The notes under the pieces were generated by a model. The model was not told where the DNA came from and ran no database searches. It saw only the letters and a program-made list of their open reading frames with translations. From Manihot esculenta (lineage: Eukaryota; Streptophyta; Magnoliopsida; Malpighiales; Euphorbiaceae), in the NCBI RefSeq assembly GCF_001659605.2, contig NC_035177.2, forward strand, positions 34,488,136-34,552,135: 64,000 nt of DNA, written 5' to 3'. This document shows, piece by piece, positions 1 through 10,508 of the stretch. Numbering within the stretch: the stretch's first letter is position 1; each line of letters begins with the position of its first letter. Both the position numbers and the translations under genes were made by a program.

Positions 1-1723
1 TTGTTTTGAAGATTTTTGAGCATTTAAGCAAGTTTTGAGGCTTGGAAGACTCATGAGCTCTTTTCCTTGGTTCTCCAAGTTTAGGTCGTCTCTCTCTCGA
101 TCTTCAAGAGGTAAGAGCCGATCTTGAACTCATTTTATGTTTTAAGCAAGTTTTAAGTTGATTCATGGGGTAGAAATGCATGTTTAGGATAGTTGAGCTC
201 GGTTAGGTTTTATGTGAACTTGTGGACAATGTATGATATTTGTGTATGTTTGATGTGTTGTAGTTGGGGTTTAGGATAGTTTGAGACCCCTAGGTGTTGA
301 TGTATGTGTGTATGCATCCTTTGAGAGAGTTGGATGCTTGATTGGAAGGTTTGGGAGGAAAGTGTGCATTGAAGAGCTGAGTTTCTGCCCTTTGGGAGAA
401 ACCAGGTTCGACAGCCGAAAGGATTTTCGGTCGCCGAACCTGTCTGTGAGGCAAGCCTTTCGGCTGCCGAAGCCTGCCCCCGAAAATGGACTTTCGTCTC
501 TGGAGGGCACTTTCGACCGCCGAAGGTGCCGCCGAACTTGCATGACTTTCGGCTCTGGAGGGACTTTCGGCCGCCAAACCTGCCGCCGAAAGTGCCCTGT
601 TCAGCCTTCCTTTGTACATTTTCTATGGATGTTTTGAGGTGTTTTAGGGGGTTTTTTTGGGAGTATTTTAGAGTCATATTCATGTTTGTTAGGTCCCTCA
701 TTTGAGTCCACCTGTATAGGTTCGGACCTGAGGAACCGAGGACCCCAGCAGTGAGATAGCTGCTTTCGAGTCTTGTCAGAGCTAGCCAGAGGTGAGTGGA
801 ATAACTCTTTATGTTTTCAAAGTAAATAATGAACGTTTTAGCATAATTCACGCATCATGAATGCCATGAGATATATTAGAGTGCTTGCATTAGAATTCAC
901 GAATATGTTGCATTGCACATTATGTTGTTGATGTGGATGAATGTTGAATGATCCATTAGCCCTTATATGGTATGACATGATAGACTACGGAAGTCCGGGT
1001 GAGCCTGCACTATGCCCCCGGCATGACTGGATATGTATGGTATGCTATGGAAGTCCAGGCGAGCCTGTACTATGCCCTTGGCACAATTAGACTGTATAGA
1101 GGGCTAAGTGGTGACAAGTTCATCCTTGATGTGAAATGTTTGTGCTGTGATGCATTTCATGATATCATATGTTTTAAATACTATGTTTTATTATTCTGTT
1201 CATTGGGCTCTAGTAGCTCACCCCTCTCCCTTAACCCCCAGGCTTGCAGGTACAGGGTAGACCAGGAGGTCAGCAGGAGTAGAGTTATGTTGTATGTAAT
1301 AGCTAGATGTGGACATGAATGTGATGTAATGTAAAAGTATAGTATAGAAATGTAATGTATTGATGTCTATTGAGGTTATAGTTGTGCTTGACCCTAGTAT
1401 GTTGTTAATCCCTTTGAATACATGATTTTAATGATGCTTATGTAACCAAACTCAATACATGTTATGTCACCCCATTTGGGGCATTGATGAGACTCCAAAG
1501 AGGGGTTAATGTTTATGATTATGTTTATATATAGTGCATGCACAGGTTGAGTTTGGTGAATGAATGAATGGAAAGAAAAGTTCAAAATTTTTATGTATGT
1601 TGTTGATCATGTATGGGATTAAACAGGTTTACAGGATGAATGTTTGGCTTACTACGGGTCCCGGCGGCCTTAAGCCGATCTGGATCCTAGCGCCGGTAGC
1701 GGTCCGATTTCCGGGTCGTTACA
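1..1723 (+). mobile_element. 3' part of a long Ty3/gypsy LTR (Tekay-like family), truncated by the window edge
   Basis: This is the downstream part of an LTR in plus orientation. It ends in GGGTCGTTACA, the same terminus as the complete LTR at 26,299-28,776. The two share the GC-rich palindrome cluster (405-600 here), the repeated motif around 985-1,090, and the terminal block with ...GCCGGTAGCGGTCCGATTT. The 5' part lies outside the window, so I cannot say whether this is a solo LTR or one end of a full element. It sits inside the gag region of an Athila-type element that resumes at 1,724. ORFs in it are by-products of the palindromic repeats, not genes. Confidence 0.88.
405..600. repeat. 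Cluster of TTCGGC-N-GCCGAA palindromes inside the LTR
   Basis: Short palindromes with TTCGGC/GCCGAA arms around one central base, often extended to CTTTCGGC/GCCGAAAG, are packed here with variants such as TTCGGCTGCCGAA. The cluster is GC- and CpG-rich against an AT-rich background. The same clusters, two per complete LTR, occur in every copy of this family: 3,605-3,790 and 4,345-4,505; 6,858-7,140 and 7,680-7,800; 12,645-12,830 and 13,383-13,545; 20,955-21,145 and 21,680-21,850; 26,493-26,660 and 27,335-27,570; and 63,230-63,440. Confidence 0.85.
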
Positions 1724-2403
1724 ACAGCAGTGGGCTGTGCTGGTCCAGCAGGGGGCTGGTCTGTTTCAAAAATTTCAGCAGGTTTTGGTTCAGTTGGGGC
1801 ACTTCCAGCAGTTGCTGGTTTATGGACAGCAGCAGGGGATGTAACAGGTACTTCGGCTGGTGCTGATTTGCGGGTAGCAATGGTTGTGGCAGTTTGACAG
1901 CAGTTGCTGTCTCTGTTTTCAGCAACTTGGACAGCAGCAAAGTCTGAATTTTTTACAGCAGGTGCTGCAATATTTTCAGCAGCAGCAGTATGTATTGCTG
2001 TCTCTTGGATGGTAGAAGCTTCTACAAGTGCTGTTTGGACAGCAGTTGGTTCAACAATTTTGCAGCTTGTTCTTGTGACAGATTCAACAGGTATAGCTGC
2101 AAGTGCTGCAGTGTTTTGTGCACCAAATAAAGTAACAGATGAAGCAAATTCAGCAGCTGGTTCAGCTTCAAGTGCAGTGGCGATTTGTGCAACAGACTCA
2201 GCAGCTCGTTCTGTTTCTTGGGAACTTTCATCATCAGCCTTGACATCTTGAACCTCTTCCTCTCTCCTCAATATATATGCATTCACTGAGTTGACCATTT
2301 AATCCACTTGCTGTTAGAGAATGCCCAGAAATTTCCAATGTCCTCATCATCTCTTCAAGTTGCATATTGGAGTTTTGAGGTGTTGCTTGGGCTTGATAGT
2401 TTT
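1724..2403 (-). pseudogene. Athila-type gag, C-terminal fragment (split by two insertions)
   Basis: Read on the minus strand, this continues the gag frame that breaks off at 13,725. A VNAYILRREEEVQDV stretch (about 2,285-2,240) resembles the conserved VNAITLRSGKE-type motif near the end of Athila/Tat gag proteins. An alanine- and glutamate-rich low-complexity tail follows, down to 1,724. The frame is then cut by the plus-strand LTR ending at 1,723. It is a broken retrotransposon gene, not a host gene. Bases 2,399-2,403 (GTTTT) are one copy of the target-site duplication of the nested gypsy element. Confidence 0.68.
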
Positions 2404-4680
2404 TGTAACGACCCGAAAACCGGACCGCTACCGGCTCTAGGATCCAGATCGGCTTAAGGCCGCCTGGACCCGTAGCAAGCCTGACATATAACCTGAGAAC
2501 CTGTCAAATCCCATACATGATCATACATACTCAAAGAACCTGTAAACTTTTTCTTTCCATAAACCAAGCTCAACCTGTATATATATATATATATATATAT
2601 ATACTCATAACATAACATAATCCACACACTGGAGCTCTCATCAAATGCTCCAATGGGGTAACCCAACATGCATACATTAAGCTTGGTTAAACATAAACAT
2701 CATAAAAAAAAATTCTATAGATCATGTATCAAAAGGGATAACCATACACATAGGGTCAACCACAACCTCTAATCCTCAATATCATTATTACATATCATGA
2801 CTACATAAGACATTACATTACAATTTCATCATGTCCACAACTTCTAACTATAACATGAAATCAGACTTTACTCCTGCCGACCTCCTGGTCTACCCTGTAC
2901 CTGCAAACCTGGGGGATAAGGGGAAAGGGGTGAGCTACAAGAGCCCAGTGAGCAGAATAATATAACATTCAATTTATTTTTCATGCTTTCATGAAATGCA
3001 ACATATCACAAACAATTCACATCAAGGATAAACTTGTCACCAATAGCCCACTACTAAAACTAATAGTGCCAGGGGCGTAGTGCAGGCCACATCTGGTCTT
3101 TCTCTTATACATAACATATCATAACATATCCAATCATGCCGGGGGCGTAGCGCAGGCCACTTCCGGTCTTTCTCTTACATAGTGCCAGGGGCGTAGTGCA
3201 GGCCACATCTGGTCTTTCCACATCATACCATAACGTAGTGCGGCTGAGGATCATCCAACATTCATCCACATCAACAACATATGGTGCAATGCAACATATT
3301 CGTGATTTCTAATGCAAACAACCTAAAATATCACATGGCATCCGTGATGCATGATTCATGCTAAGATTTTCATTTATTTAAAAGATAAGAGTTTATTCTA
3401 CTCACCTCAACTAGCTCTGACAAAGACTGAGGCAGCTAACTCACTGTTGGAGTCCTCGGTTCCTCGGGTCCGAACCTACACAGGTGGACTCAAATGAGGG
3501 ACCAAACATACTAGAACATGACTTCTAAAAATACTCCCCAAAAACCCCCTTAAAACACCTCAAAACATCCATGGAAAACATGCAAAGGAAGGCTGAACAG
3601 GGCACTTTCGGCCGCAGGTTCAGCGGCCGAAAGTCCCTCAAGAGACGAAAGTCAGGCAGGTTCGGCGGCACCTTCGGCGGCCGAAAGTGCCCTCCAGAGA
3701 CGAAATTCTCTTTTCGAGGGCAGGCTTCGGCAGCCGAAAGGCTGGCCTCCCAGGCAGGTTCGGCGGCCGAAAGTCCTTCGGCTGCCGAACCTGGTTTCTG
3801 CCAAAGGGCAGAAACTTCAGCTCCTCAACCTCAAATGCCTCCCAAACCTTCCAAACATGCACTTTCCTATTCTACAACATGCATACTCAAGCATACAAGC
3901 TCCTAGGGGCTTCAAACTATCAAAAACTCCAACTACAACACATCACAAGCATCACAGCAACCTACATTGTCCACAAACACATAAAACCTAACAATGCTTA
4001 TCTACCCTAAACATACATTTCTACCCCATGAATCAACTTAAAAATGGTTTAAAATATATAGTGAGCTCAAGATCGGCCTTACCTCTTGAAGATCGAGAGG
4101 AAAACGACCCTAGCTCGGAGATGGGAGGGATTGAGTTTCTTGAACCTCCAAGCTCCAAAACTTGCTTTATACTCGAAAATCTTCAAAACAGAGTGAAAAC
4201 TTGTGAAAATCGTGAAAGATCTGAAGGAAGAAACTCAAAATCGGTGAGGGATGGCGGAGAGCTCACCTTGGCCGAAAATGGGGAGGAAAGCTCGCCCATT
4301 TCGGCTAAGGGACCCCTTTATAGGTGGCTGGCCAGGCCACATTCGGGGGCCGAACGTGCCTCCGCATGCATGCCATGTTCGGCGGCCGAACATAAGGTTC
4401 GACGGCCGAACCTGGACTTCCCTCACTTATGCTTTCGGGGGCCTAAAGCACTCCCGAAGTGCATGCATGTTCGGCGGCCGAACTTGAGGTTCAGTGGCCG
4501 AACCTGGGTCTTCCTCCAAGATTATTTTTCATGCAAAAACTCATTTCTTACTTGGTTAAAACCATAAAATACTTTAAAACATTTTATGAAAACATGATTT
4601 TACCCTTCTAGAGGTCTCCGACACCCGAGATTCGACTGGACGGTAGGAATTCCGATACCGGAGTCTAGCCGGATATTACA
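2404..4680 (-). repeat. 3' LTR of the Tekay-like element
   Basis: A 2,277-bp LTR read on the minus strand from TGTAATATCC (4,680) to ...GGGTCGTTACA (2,404). It carries palindrome clusters at 3,605-3,790 and 4,345-4,505 and three units of a GCCAGGGGCGTAGTGCAGG-type tandem repeat at about 3,068-3,220. A (TA)n run lies at 2,577-2,602. In a sampled 230-bp stretch it differs from the 5' LTR by about 2-3% by eye. Confidence 0.92.
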
Positions 4681-4696
4681 TTCTCCCCCCCTTAAG
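4681..4696 (-). other. Polypurine tract of the Tekay-like element
   Basis: Directly upstream (minus strand) of the 3' LTR lies a run read as TTAAGGGGGGGAGAA. This is the expected position and composition of the plus-strand primer for LTR retrotransposon reverse transcription. Confidence 0.75.
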
Positions 4697-4787
4697 AACA
4701 TTCGTCCCCGAATGTTCCTCAACTAGTACATGCAAGGCATACAACATAACATACATATAAAACACATGAACTCACAAGGAACTAACC

Positions 4788-5657
4788 TTAGAAAAGATAA
4801 GGGTATTGCTGGAGCATGGAATCCCGTGTCTCCCAAGTGCACTCTTCCATATTGTGGTGGTTCCAAAGGACTTTCACCATCGGGATTTCCTTGTTCCTCA
4901 ACTTTCTGATCTGGGTGTCTATGATCCGAACCGGCTGCTCAACATAGGTGAGATCCTCTTGGATCTCCACATCAGGCTCACTAAGAACCTTGCCCGGATC
5001 TGACACGAACTTTCTCAACATAGAAACATGGAAAACAGGATGGATTCTCTCCATTGAAGTGGGTAAATCCAGCTTGTACGACACATTCCCAATCTTCTGC
5101 AAGATTTCAAAGGGTCCGATGTATCGTGGGGCTAGTTTACCTTTCTTCCCAAAGCAAACCACTCCTTTCATAGGAGACACCTTGAGCAATACCAGATCTC
5201 CCTCCTGAAACTCTACTCGTCTCCTGCGGATGTCTGCATAACTCTTCTGTCTGCTTGCAACAGTCTTGATTCTTTCTCTGATTATGGGTACCACCCTGCT
5301 GGTGATCTCTACTAGCTCAGGCCCTGCCAAGGCCTTTTCTCCAACCTCTTCCTAGCACACGGGTGACCTGCACTTCCTTCCATATAAAGCTTCATATGGA
5401 GCCATCCCGATGCTAGCATGATGGCTGTTATTGTAGGCAAACTCCACCAAGGGTAGATGCTGCCTCCAAGAACCACCAAAGTCCAGCACACACATTCTGA
5501 GCATATCCTCTATCGTCTGGATGGTCCTCTCTGATTGTCCGTCCGTCTGTGGATGGAAGGCAGTACTGAAATCCAACCTGGTACCCATGGCATTCTGCAG
5601 ACTCCACCAAAACCTAGAGGTGAACTGGGGCCCTCTATCGGACACTATTGAAACAGG
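4788..5657 (-). pseudogene. gypsy pol 3' part: integrase C-terminal half and chromodomain-like tail
   Basis: The integrase core resumes after the solo-LTR insertion with the catalytic SDRGPQFTS strand and the [11 protein letters not shown] block ahead of the last catalytic Glu region. [19 protein letters not shown] follows. A TAG (5,352-5,354) interrupts the frame. Beyond it come the integrase C-terminal module (GPFEIL, YKLDLP, HPVFHVSMLRK) and a chromodomain-like end (VKVLWNHH..ECTWE), stopping at 4,788. This C-terminal layout identifies a chromovirus, closest in style to Tekay/Del. Confidence 0.9.
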
Positions 5658-5662
5658 AACCC

Positions 5663-7965
5663 TGTAACAGCCCGGCAACCTGTACCCCGCTGTAACGGCT
5701 CCAAACTGCTCGGCGCTAGGATCCAGATTGGCTTAAGGCCGCCAGAACCCGTAGCAAGCCTAACCTGAACTCCAAACATCCCATACATGATCCAACTCGG
5801 CTACTAGCCTTTCAAACTTTTTCCGTAAAACTACCAGACTTAACCTTTAAAACAAACAGATATACCAATCTGAAATAGCCCCCTAGGCTCACACCAGTAA
5901 CTCTGTCCGTAGAGTCACGGGACTCAAACCCGATCTTCCCTCACGGTCTGGTCTTGGGTCAAAGGAATCAAACCCTATCTTCCCTCACAGTTAAATTTTA
6001 CTGGAGTTTTCGCAACACAATATTTATTAAGCCTGGTTTGACTCATTTCTCATCACAAAACTTAAAACAGGATACATGCATACACAAGGGATAAAGCATG
6101 CACTAGGCAAAGCACATTCTAAACCATATCATACTAACTTATTAGCTATTACATGCCTTTACATATATCTCTTTAATTTACATCATGTCCACACTATTTT
6201 ATTACACATGCAGTCCTTTAATCAACACTCTGCTGCTTCACTTCCCAGCTAACTCTGAACCTGCAAAACTGGGATTAAGGGAAAGGGATGAGCTTCTAAA
6301 GCCCAGTGAGTAGAAACACTGAAAACAGTTCATTAATACACACTTACATGAATGTGGCACAACACAAACATTCCACATCTCGGATTAGACATGACCTCAA
6401 AACTCCCTCTGTCGGCACCCGATTCCCGTAGGAACTCACACAGGATTTTTCACTGCCATGACAGATCGTGGGCTATTGATGTCGCCTTGGTCCAATCCCC
6501 ACTATCAATAAATAATGCAATGCACCATATTCGTGATTCTAATGCAATCACCCTATTACATAATATGGCATCCATGATGCATGAACTATGCTAAAGCATT
6601 CCATTTTCTCAGTATAAAAGATTAAGTTTAGTTCTACTCACCTCTGCTCCTCTAGCAGAAAACTGAACTGACTCTGCAACACCTACCTCTGGTGACCTCC
6701 TCGATCTCTCGGGTCCAATCCTATACAAATGGACTCAAATGAGGTGTCAAACATACCCTAAACAACTCATAAACAACTCTTAAACCGCTTCCCAAAACCC
6801 CTCTAAAAGCTCATAGAACAATCACATAAAGTATGCAAAAGAAAAGCTAGACAGAACACATTCGGCGGCAGGTTCGGCGGCCGAATGCCCTGTCCAGAGC
6901 CGAAACTCGCATACTTTCGGCGGCCGAATCTCCACTTTCGGCTGCCGAACCCTTTCTGGGGCAAGGTTCGGGGGCCACAACACACTCCAGAGACGAAAGT
7001 CTCTAACCTTCGGCGACACCTTCGGCGGCCGAATCCCCTAAACAGAGCCGAACCTCAAAAACACTCGGGGGCAAGCTGTGGCAGCCTAAGCCACCATGCA
7101 AGGGGTTCGGCGGCCGAATGCTCCTTCGGCTGCCGAACCTGAGTTCTTCAAGAACTCAGCTTCTCCCGCAACCTAGCTCCTTCATCCTTTCCACCTCTCT
7201 AAACATGCATAACACAACTCCTTAACTCACATATACTCAAGTATATGCACAAAGGGGTCCAAAACTAACTTACAACCCCAACAAAACAACAAACATAACA
7301 CATAAACATACGTTCATCATCAACACATCAAAAACATACTTAAAACCCTAAAGATGCATTTCTACCCATAACCTCCATAAAACCTTTATAAACTCAACAA
7401 AAGGAGCTCAAGATCTTCACTTACCTCTTGATACAAGAAGCTGAACGATCTGAACTCAAACCTAGGCACCACATTCGTCTTCACCTTCTCCAAACCACCA
7501 AACCTCTCTTTTTCACTCAAACCCATCACAACCATAAAACAACTCATTAAATCTTTACACCATTTAATAAAACTATACAAGTGACTCATGGAGGATATGG
7601 CCTCACCTCAGGAAGTGAAAGGAAATGAAATCTATCCATTTCACCGACTAGAGGCGCTGAAATAGAGGGCTGGCCGACTCACCTTCGGCTGTCAAACCTG
7701 CATGCCAAACCATGCAACGTTCGGGGGCCGAACATGACCTTTGGAAGCCGAATCTATAGCATTTTCGGCGGCCGAACATTACCTTCGGCGGCCGAACATG
7801 GCAAAAGTCCCCATCGTCTTTTCTCTTCAAAAACTCAAACCAAAACCTGTAAAAACACTTAAAAAATTTTAGAAAACCATTCTCTTACCCTTCTGGAAAA
7901 CTCCGACATTCACGAATTCCACCGGACGGTAAGAATTCTGATGCCTGATCTAGCCGGGTATTACA
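5663..7965 (-). mobile_element. Solo LTR nested in integrase, TSD AACCC
   Basis: A 2,303-bp LTR of the same family. On the minus strand it starts TGTAATACCCGGCTAG and ends ...CCGGGCTGTTACA. It is flanked by the perfect 5-bp duplication AACCC (5,658-5,662 and 7,966-7,970). No internal region is present, so it is a solo LTR produced by unequal recombination. It is more diverged than the 2,404 and 12,201 copies: the end sequence is CAGCCCGG instead of CGACCCG, and the tandem repeat block is degenerate. It splits the host integrase at the VRLHG stretch. Confidence 0.93.
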
Positions 7966-7970
7966 AACCC

Positions 7971-9099
7971 CATGCAGCCTGACGATCTCATCAACATACA
8001 CCTGCGCCAACTTGTCCACAGAATAGCCACTCCTGACAGGGATGAAGTGAGCAGATTTGGTGAGTCTGTCCACAATCACCCATATGGAGTCCAATCTGTT
8101 GGACGTTGCCGGGAACCCCACTACGAAGTGCATAGCTATATTCTCCCATTTCCACTCTGGAATAGGTAGCGGGTTAAGCATTCCAGCCGGCTTCTGATGT
8201 TCCAGCTTCACCCTCTGACACACTTCGCAGGCTGACACAAACTGTGCCACTTCTCTCTTCATAGCTGGCCACCAATAAACTTTCTTCAGATCTTGATACA
8301 TCTTGGTGGCTCCGGGGTGAACGCTGTATCTTGCATTATGAGCCTCTCTCATAATGTCTCCTTTTAGCCCTATGTCATCTGGTACGCACAATCGGCTCCC
8401 ATAACGGAGGATCCCCTTGTTGTCGAATCTGAACTCACTATCCTTGCCTGACTGAACAGTCCTGGCAATCTTGACTAACTCTGGGTCCTCATGCTGTTTC
8501 TGAGCCACCTGCTCCAGAAACACGGGTGCCACTCTCATCTGGGCTACTAAAGCACCTGTACCAGGCAACTCCATCTGTAGACCTTCATCAATGAGTTTGT
8601 AAAACTCCTTCACCACCGGCCTCCTCTCAGCCGTGATGTGGGATAGACTGCCTAGTGACTTCCGGCTTAGGGCGTCTGCCACAACATTCGCCTTACCCGG
8701 ATGGTATTGAATCTTGCAATCATAGTCACTCAGCAGCTCCACCCATCTTCTCTGTCTCAAGTTCAAATCTCTTTGACTCAGGATGTACTGCAGGCTCTTA
8801 TGATCTGTGAAGATCTCACATTTAACCCCATAGAGGTAGTGCCTCCACATCTTGAGTGCAAAGATTACTGCTGCCATCTCCAGGTCATGTGTGGGGTAAT
8901 TCAACTCATGCTTCTTCAGTTGTCTAGAAGCATAAGCAATCACCCTTTCATTCTGCATTAACACACAACCCAATCCCACTCGGAATGCATCACAGAAAAC
9001 TGTGAAATCCTCACTGCTAGCTGGCAAAGCTAACACTGGCGTTGACGTTAACCTCTTCTTAAGCTCTTCAAAACTCTCTTCGCATTGGTCGGTCCACAC
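7971..9099 (-). pseudogene. gypsy pol middle part: RNase H, integrase zinc finger and N-terminal core
   Basis: Reading down from 9,099, the RNase H domain shows the [13 protein letters not shown] strand (first catalytic Asp), [18 protein letters not shown] and [10 protein letters not shown]. Next come DALSRK, the HHCC integrase zinc finger ([10 protein letters not shown]...CEVCQR) and the start of the integrase core ([16 protein letters not shown]). The frame runs into the solo LTR at 7,970, so the predicted end of the ORF (to 7,885) is LTR sequence. It is separated from the RT part by a TAG at 9,106-9,108. Confidence 0.9.
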
Positions 9100-9105
9100 A
9101 AACCT

Positions 9106-10047
9106 CTAATTCTTCCTGGTCAATCTGGTCAGAGGAGCTGCAATCTTTGAGAAGTCCTGAACGAACCTCCTGCAGTAACCCGCCAAACCCAAGAAACTCC
9201 TGATTTCTGTCACTGAAGTGGGTCTAGGCCAGTTAGCAACAGCTTCTACCTTCTTGGGGTCCACCTCTATTCCATTTTCTGACACTACATGCCCCAAGAA
9301 TGAAATGCTCCTCAGCCAGAACTCACACTTAGAGAACTTGGCATACAAGCCATGTTCCCTCAAGGTCTGCAGAACCAACCTCAGATGATGGGCATGCTCC
9401 TCTGCATTCCTGGAATACACTAAAATATCATCTATGAAGACAATAACAAAGTGATCCAGGTACTGGCTAAACACTCTGTTCATGAGATCCATGAATGCTG
9501 CAGGGGCATTGGTTAACCCGAATGGCATAACAAGGAACTCAAAATGCCCATATCTGGTCCTGAAAGCCGTCTTTGGCACATCTTCTTCTCTGATCCTCAG
9601 CTGATGGTACCCAGATCTAAGATCTATTTTGGAGAAACAACCCGCTCCTGCTAGTTGGTCGAATAGATCATCGATCTTTGGCAATGGGTACTTATTCTTG
9701 GTAGTGACTTTGTTCAACTGCTTGTAGTCGATACAAAGTCTAAGGGATCCATCTTTCTTCCTCACAAACAGCATTGGAGCACCCTAGGGTGAGGTACTCG
9801 GTCGGATGAAGCCCTTGTCTACCAGCTCCTGTAACTGCTCTTTCAACTCTTTCAATTCTGCTGGTGCCATCCTGTAGGGAGGGATAGAGATCAGTCTGGT
9901 TTCAGGCATCAATTCTATCTCGAACTCTATCTCCCTAGCAGGTGGTAAACCTGACAGCTCGTCTGGGAAGACATCTGAAAACTCTCTGACCACTGGCACT
10001 GAGGCGGGCTCTCTAACCTGACTGCTAAGCTCTCTTACATGAGCCAA
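9106..10047 (-). pseudogene. gypsy pol: reverse transcriptase
   Basis: An RT domain with [43 protein letters not shown] and the catalytic box FIDDILVYS (YxDD-like). The connection region with [12 protein letters not shown] follows. The upstream part (from 10,047) carries the pre-RT segment ending in KGFIRPSTSP. A TAG at 9,784-9,786 sits just before the fingers subdomain, where gypsy RTs usually have Trp. The catalytic residues are intact, but the gene cannot be translated through. Confidence 0.92.
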
Positions 10048-10148
10048 ATACCCCTGACATCCCTAAGCAACCTACGAGCCTGAAGAGCTGATATCAGACC
10101 TCTAGGTGTACCCCTCCTGTCTCCCCTGAAGACGACCTCTGACCCATC

Positions 10149-10487
10149 CTATCCTCTGAACCTGACTACCTTGTCCCTGCAGTCCAAGGTAGCACCATGG
10201 GTAGATAACCAGTCCATCCCTAGAATGACGTCAAAATCTGTCAAATCTAGAACCACAAGGTCGGCGGAAAGGCATCTTCCCTCAACAAAGACTGGACTGC
10301 ACTGGCAGACTGACTCTGCCACTGATGGATCACACTTGGGTCCACTGACCCAGAGAGGACACTCTAACCCAGAGATCATCAGACCTAACCTCTCTACGGC
10401 TCTCGGAGCAATAAAAGAATGAGATGCACCAGGGTCCATCAAGGCATACACATCTGAACAACCAATGACTAAGTTACCTGCCACCAC
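10149..10487 (-). pseudogene. gypsy aspartic protease
   Basis: A retropepsin-like domain with the active-site loop MDPGASHSF and the hydrophobic flap-end motif FDVILGMDWL. It lies directly after gag in the same frame, separated by a TAG at 10,509-10,511, and ends at a second TAG (10,149-10,151). Beyond that the frame continues to about 10,065, where a frameshift separates it from the RT-containing frame. Pro in place of Thr/Ser after the catalytic Asp is common in this lineage. Confidence 0.85.
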
Positions 10488-10508
10488 GGTGTTAGATGCA
10501 TCTGCCTC

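Noticed and set aside
210..851. Overlapping ORFs in several frames with FGGR/RRPK-rich proteins
   Set aside because: They run through the GC-rich palindrome cluster of the LTR and recur in every LTR copy on both strands. They are by-products of CGGCGGCC repeats, not genes.
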